From assembly GCA_016181275.1 (NCBI GenBank), contig JACOZQ010000013.1:1-34492 (forward strand): a stretch of 34,492 nt of DNA, given 5' to 3'. This document shows, piece by piece, positions 31,368 to 34,492 of this stretch (its first letter is position 1; every line of letters starts with the position of its first letter). Below the pieces are notes generated by a model. That model did no database searches, had not been told where the DNA came from, and was given only the letters and a program-made list of their open reading frames with translations. Source of the stretch: Candidatus Woesearchaeota archaeon. Lineage in GTDB: Archaea; Nanobdellota; Nanobdellia; SCGC-AAA011-G17; ARS1403. The position numbers and the translations under genes were made by a program.

Positions 31368-31931
31368 ATGGATAAAAATAATTTTGCTATTTTTGGATTT
31401 GTGATTGTGGGCATTCTTGCTCTTGTCATTCTGCAAAATTCGCAATTAACTGGAGAAGCGAGCAGAAATTTCCAGACGACTATTGAGCTTGATCCTGATG
31501 AGTATCTTTTTAGAATCGGAGAGAGAAAAATAATTGATGATGCTGCAATAATGCTTGTGAGAATTGCTGACAGCGATGAAGTTATTATCGATATAGGTGG
31601 TGTTAGAAAGAGCGTGAACAAATATGGAATTAGAATAATTAATGGAGTGCAGATCGAGAGTATTTCTGTTTCTGAAAATTCAGCAATATTAAAAGTTCTA
31701 AACCTGGAGAAAAAACAAACAACTTGCGTAGATTCTGATTCTGGCGATATTTATTTGAAGGGAAGATGCGATGATAGATTTTATCCTAATGGCGTTGATG
31801 ACTTTTGCGACTTCGATACCTTGAAAGAATACAACTGCGGATATGACCAATATGTAGATGAAGTTCATTGCTTGAAACATGTTGTCGAATGCTCTGATGG
31901 CTGTAGTACTGGTGCCTGTACTGTAAAATAA
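31368..31931 (+). CDS. Membrane-anchored protein with Cys-rich ectodomain
   Basis: The 187-aa protein starts at ATG 31368, 25 nt after a TATA-like TATTTATATG (31339-31348). An earlier frame start at 31299 would lie inside the SRP RNA. An N-terminal helix (FAIFGFVIVGILALVIL) anchors or exports it. The ectodomain has a strand-rich part (about 30-120) and a C-terminal Cys-rich module, TTCVDSDSGDIYLKGRC...FCDFDTLKEYNCG...CSDGCSTGAC, likely disulphide-stabilised. Similar CVDSD modules are common in DPANN surface proteins (from memory). Its function is unknown. Confidence 0.65.
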   Translation: MDKNNFAIFGFVIVGILALVILQNSQLTGEASRNFQTTIELDPDEYLFRIGERKIIDDAAIMLVRIADSDEVIIDIGGVRKSVNKYGIRIINGVQIESISVSENSAILKVLNLEKKQTTCVDSDSGDIYLKGRCDDRFYPNGVDDFCDFDTLKEYNCGYDQYVDEVHCLKHVVECSDGCSTGACTVK

Positions 31932-32072
31932 AAATTAATTTTAAACGCTTCACCGATGGACAACAAGTTTTCCATTTGCCTTTCTTTTTAGTTAAGCTTT
32001 TAAATTTTTCTTCGTTAATATTCATTAATATGCCATTTTTTTTACAAGGTTAATAGCAGCGATAGGAAAAGA

Positions 32073-32384
32073 ATGAATTTTAATCCTGAAGAAGCTTCTT
32101 TTTTAAGAGATAATCTAAATAAATTCACTGTTGGATATTATACTTCAGGATTGCAAGCAAGTGTTATGGACTCTGATGAAACAACTCTTGCTGTTCTTTT
32201 ACTGCCAATTAATGTTGGAATGGATTCCAACTTTTATAGGGATGATGGCATAGCTTACTGGGAGAATCCTAGGGGTAGTACCTATATTAAGCTGACAAAA
32301 ATTGGTGGAACATTAAAACACATTGATTCTGAGGATGCTAATAAAAAAAGAATTGAAGTGCAATTTATATACGTGGATTCTTGA
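32073..32384 (+). CDS. Hypothetical small protein
   Basis: The 103-aa soluble protein MNFNPEEASFLRDNLNKFTV... contains LAVLLLPINVGMDSNFYRDDG and TYIKLTKIGGTLKHI, probably mixed alpha/beta. It has no recognised motif or membrane segment. It is convergent with the next gene, with 2 bp between stops. The upstream gap 31932-32072 is AT-rich and holds no gene I can support. Confidence 0.5.
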   Translation: MNFNPEEASFLRDNLNKFTVGYYTSGLQASVMDSDETTLAVLLLPINVGMDSNFYRDDGIAYWENPRGSTYIKLTKIGGTLKHIDSEDANKKRIEVQFIYVDS

Positions 32385-32386
32385 TT

Positions 32387-32851
32387 TTATAATTTTCTTT
32401 CTATTTCATCTAAAACAGTTGACATGTCTTTTACAACCAAGTTATACAATTTTTTTACAACTATGTCATACATTGCTTCTTTTAATGGGCCCGAGCAGTA
32501 ATCCAAATTCCCGCCCATGGCTTCAAACTTCATCCTGCTGAACTCGTTCCTTGGGATTTTACAGAGCATAAATTTTCCTTCAAACTGCCTCCTTGTTGTT
32601 GCTGAAAAATCGCTTGAGACTTCTTTGACTTCAACTTTTAAAATACAGTCTTCATCATCTTTTCCTTTTATTGTATATTCTGAAATTGTTTTTCCAGCAT
32701 CGTCTGCAAGGATTTTTGCTTTTTTGCATTCAGCTGCTGCCTGCTCAAAACATCCTGCTGTGTCGCATGCTTTCGGCTTGAAAACTAAATATAAAGGAGA
32801 TAATAATATTAAAACTCCAATAAAAATAAATAAGTAACCTCTTTTTTTCAT
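32387..32851 (-). CDS. Membrane-anchored hypothetical protein
   Basis: The 154-aa protein has a basic N-terminus and one hydrophobic helix (GYLFIFIGVLILLSPLYLV), then a soluble domain with four or five Cys (ACDTAGC...AAECKKAK, EDCILKVEVKEV, MLCKIPR, DYCSG). DPANN genomes contain many such anchored proteins, often annotated hypothetical. It may be coupled with dnaG, which lies 36 bp upstream on the same strand. No function can be assigned. Confidence 0.6.
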   Translation of the reverse strand: MKKRGYLFIFIGVLILLSPLYLVFKPKACDTAGCFEQAAAECKKAKILADDAGKTISEYTIKGKDDEDCILKVEVKEVSSDFSATTRRQFEGKFMLCKIPRNEFSRMKFEAMGGNLDYCSGPLKEAMYDIVVKKLYNLVVKDMSTVLDEIERKL

Positions 32852-32887
32852 TGCACTCTATTAATGGAATTTTGTTAATAAAGTTTT

Positions 32888-34123
32888 CTACAGCTGCTTT
32901 TGCGTCAACAAGCTTATTCTTGAGTGATCAACTCTGGAATCCTTGCCTACAAGATACTGTACTTTTATTTTTTCTGCTATGCTCGCGATGTCCCTCGTTA
33001 TTGTACCATCAAGCACTACTGCAAAAACTCCTGTTCTTAAACTATTCAATGTTGTTGCCAGCTCGGTTACAGGAACCTTTCCTAAAATGTTCAAATTGCC
33101 ATCGAGGATGTAAGCTCCCCTTGTCCCTACTAATTCTTCAAGCATTCTTTTAAAGTCCTGGGATTTTTCAATGTCCTGCTTTTTTTCCTGTGCTTTGTTT
33201 TGATATCTTTCCTTGTAGTCGTTTTGAAGATGCCTGTTATTTCTTTGTTGCGAGCTGGAATTTGAAACTGCTTCCTGATGCATCTGCTGCGGTTTTTCTT
33301 CCAACTTAATCTGCTCAACTGTTACTTTGCTGCGAAGCGCTTTATGAATCTCTTTTTTTGTAATCTCTTCAACTTCTTTTCCATCCGGAGCCTTGCATAC
33401 GAAATCAATTTCAGCAACTGCTGTAACTTCCTTAATTATTAGATCTCCTCCCCTGTCGCCGTCGACGAAAAGGATTATATTTTTCTTCCCGCTCAATTCC
33501 TTTATTGTTTCAGGGACCGAAGTTCCATTTAAGCCAATAGCGTTTTTTATTCCATGCTTCAGCAAGTTTAGAACATCGGCTCTTCCCTCAACAACTATTA
33601 TTTCTTCGGATTCGTTAATTAATGGACCCGCTGGCAACCTGTCTTTTCCATATTCAGATACTTCCATCATCCTTACTGACTCTGCTACTTTATCAGTTAA
33701 TTCTTGAGAATCTGGCATAAACTTTTCTGTCAACTCATGAAGAAGCTCTTTCGCCCTTTCAATAATATAATTTCTTTTACTAACGCGAACGTCTTCAATA
33801 TTTAAAATTTTTACCTTTGCATTGCAAGGACCAATTCTTTGTATTGTCTCTATTGCAGCTGCTATTATCGCTGTCTCTGCCTTGTCTAAAGAACTTGGTA
33901 TTATAATCTCTCCTGCTGCTTTTCCTGATTTTACATCTGTTTTGACATCTATCCTTCCAATCCTTCCTGATCTTTGAAGCTCCCTTAATTCTAAATCATT
34001 TCCTAGTAGGCCTTCTGTCTGGCCAAAGATTGCACCAATAACATCAGGACGCTCGACAACGCCTTCTATTTCTATGCTAGCTTGAACTATGTATTTAGCT
34101 GATACAGGGCTAATTTTTCCCAT
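32888..34123 (-). CDS. dnaG: DnaG-type primase, archaeal exosome-associated
   Basis: The 411-aa product matches archaeal DnaG: YIVQASIEIEGVVERPDVIGAIFGQTEGLLG at the N-terminus, then a TOPRIM domain with E179 in VVEGRADVLNLL and the DxD residues D221/D223 plus D227 in FVDGDRGGD. The C-terminal region (about 330-405) keeps the archaeal KVPVTELATTL module. In archaea DnaG is a subunit of the RNA exosome and can make short primers. A variable Gln-rich linker (about 275-315) separates the domains. GGGGGTTGT precedes the ATG. A structured RNA lies upstream on the same strand. Confidence 0.94.
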   Translation of the reverse strand: MGKISPVSAKYIVQASIEIEGVVERPDVIGAIFGQTEGLLGNDLELRELQRSGRIGRIDVKTDVKSGKAAGEIIIPSSLDKAETAIIAAAIETIQRIGPCNAKVKILNIEDVRVSKRNYIIERAKELLHELTEKFMPDSQELTDKVAESVRMMEVSEYGKDRLPAGPLINESEEIIVVEGRADVLNLLKHGIKNAIGLNGTSVPETIKELSGKKNIILFVDGDRGGDLIIKEVTAVAEIDFVCKAPDGKEVEEITKKEIHKALRSKVTVEQIKLEEKPQQMHQEAVSNSSSQQRNNRHLQNDYKERYQNKAQEKKQDIEKSQDFKRMLEELVGTRGAYILDGNLNILGKVPVTELATTLNSLRTGVFAVVLDGTITRDIASIAEKIKVQYLVGKDSRVDHSRISLLTQKQL

Positions 34124-34262
34124 TTTACAACCCCCGATTGTATTCTTATTTTTTTATTCTAGAACAAGTCTATCTCAACTAATACTAAAACGAAATTATG
34201 AATGTGAACTTGTCCTTTGATTTTTTGACTTAATTTTAATTTGTTAATTTATGATCATTGTC

Positions 34263-34350
34263 GCCCGCGACACTAACTCCCAATGTCATTGTTTGGACCT
34301 CGCCGTGAACTCTTATTGAGTATCTCTCGTGGCGGGCACCCTTTCGGGCA
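34263..34350 (-). ncRNA. Candidate structured RNA or dnaG leader
   Basis: A GC-rich block in AT-rich surroundings. Read on the minus strand it starts about 25 nt after a perfect TATA box TTTAAATA (34372-34379). It has a GCCC-GAAA-GGGT tetraloop hairpin (34349-34338). A 6-bp closing stem GCCCGC/GCGGGC (34337-34332 with 34268-34263) encloses ACTC-AATAA-GAGT and CCAA..TTGG hairpins. It is not a tRNA, 5S rRNA or RNase P RNA. The transcript may run on into dnaG as a long leader. Confidence 0.5.
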
Positions 34351-34445
34351 TAATTACCTATAATTCCAATGTATTTAAATCTTTGCTTCTGGGGTAACCG
34401 TTTAGCTAACCGAAAATAACAAATAGTAGTTCTGAGTATTAATTC

Positions 34446-34482
34446 TTGGGGGTTAGAGTGAGAAACGAATGAAAACCCCCAA
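34446..34482. repeat. 9-bp perfect inverted repeat at the window end
   Basis: TTGGGGGTT (34446-34454) and AACCCCCAA (34474-34482) flank a 19-nt loop. It could be the end of an RNA gene that is cut off by the window, or a terminator or operator. The rest of 34380-34445 shows direct AACCG repeats only. Confidence 0.45.
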
Positions 34483-34492
34483 TGAAATATGT

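Noticed and set aside
31786-32025. Minus-strand ORF across the end of the Cys-rich gene
   Set aside because: Mostly antisense to a real gene, with no promoter or ribosome-binding site and no recognisable protein pattern.
34263-34350. The GC-rich block as a tRNA, 5S rRNA or RNase P RNA
   Set aside because: There is no T-arm or anticodon arm, no 5S-like sequence, and it is far too short and unlike archaeal RNase P RNA.
1-34492. CRISPR arrays
   Set aside because: No regularly spaced direct repeats and no cas genes were seen. The DUF2779 protein has only a general Cas4/RecB-like site.

Overview
The window is an AT-rich archaeal chromosome segment. Its ribosomal proteins (uS2, uS9, uL13, eL18, uS11, uS4, uS13, eL21), RNA polymerase subunits (D, N, F/Rpb4), DnaG-type primase and 7S SRP RNA are all of archaeal type. 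The small proteins, tight spacing, leaderless TATA-driven genes and many short unrecognised membrane or secreted proteins suggest a DPANN-group archaeon (Woesearchaeota/Pacearchaeota-like). That placement is inference, because no marker was aligned.

Layout. (1) 151-2725, plus strand: an enolase homologue that lacks key catalytic residues, a TM-helix membrane protein and uS2. (2) 2730-7953, minus: a large surface-anchored protein, a Ca2+-type P-ATPase and a small membrane protein. (3) 28089-7983, minus: the archaeal order eL21-rpoF-DUF655-uS13-uS4-uS11-rpoD-tRNA-Leu-eL18-uL13-uS9-rpoN is still readable but is broken by guests at several junctions: a 74-aa ORF/SLOG/phosphoribosyltransferase cassette after rpoF, a triple-HTH nuclease-like gene between uS4 and uS11, a 58-aa ORF between uS11 and rpoD, a DUF5680-like gene between eL18 and uL13, and a 10.5-kb island between tRNA-Leu and eL18. 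(4) 28287-34492: a PIN toxin with a tail-to-tail mini-ORF, a RaiA-like factor, an RDD protein with SppA, a Gly/acid-rich microprotein, SRP RNA, secreted or anchored proteins, DnaG, and a probable structured RNA upstream of dnaG.

The island (about 10005-20530) is a defence and mobile region. It holds a frameshifted ISH3-like insertion sequence, a CfrBI-like type II restriction-modification set (small HTH regulator, HEAT-fused methyltransferase, endonuclease), an operon of six tandem small HTH paralogues ending in a Swt1-like HEPN RNase candidate, a GmrSD-like DUF262/HNH protein, a DUF2779 nuclease and a winged-HTH regulator. It abuts the 3' end of tRNA-Leu(GAG).

The two strongest observations are these. 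The uS11 gene is interrupted by a 31-nt insert that folds as a bulge-helix-bulge splicing substrate, and its removal restores the conserved reading frame. The HTH-array/HEPN operon does not match any defence system I can name.
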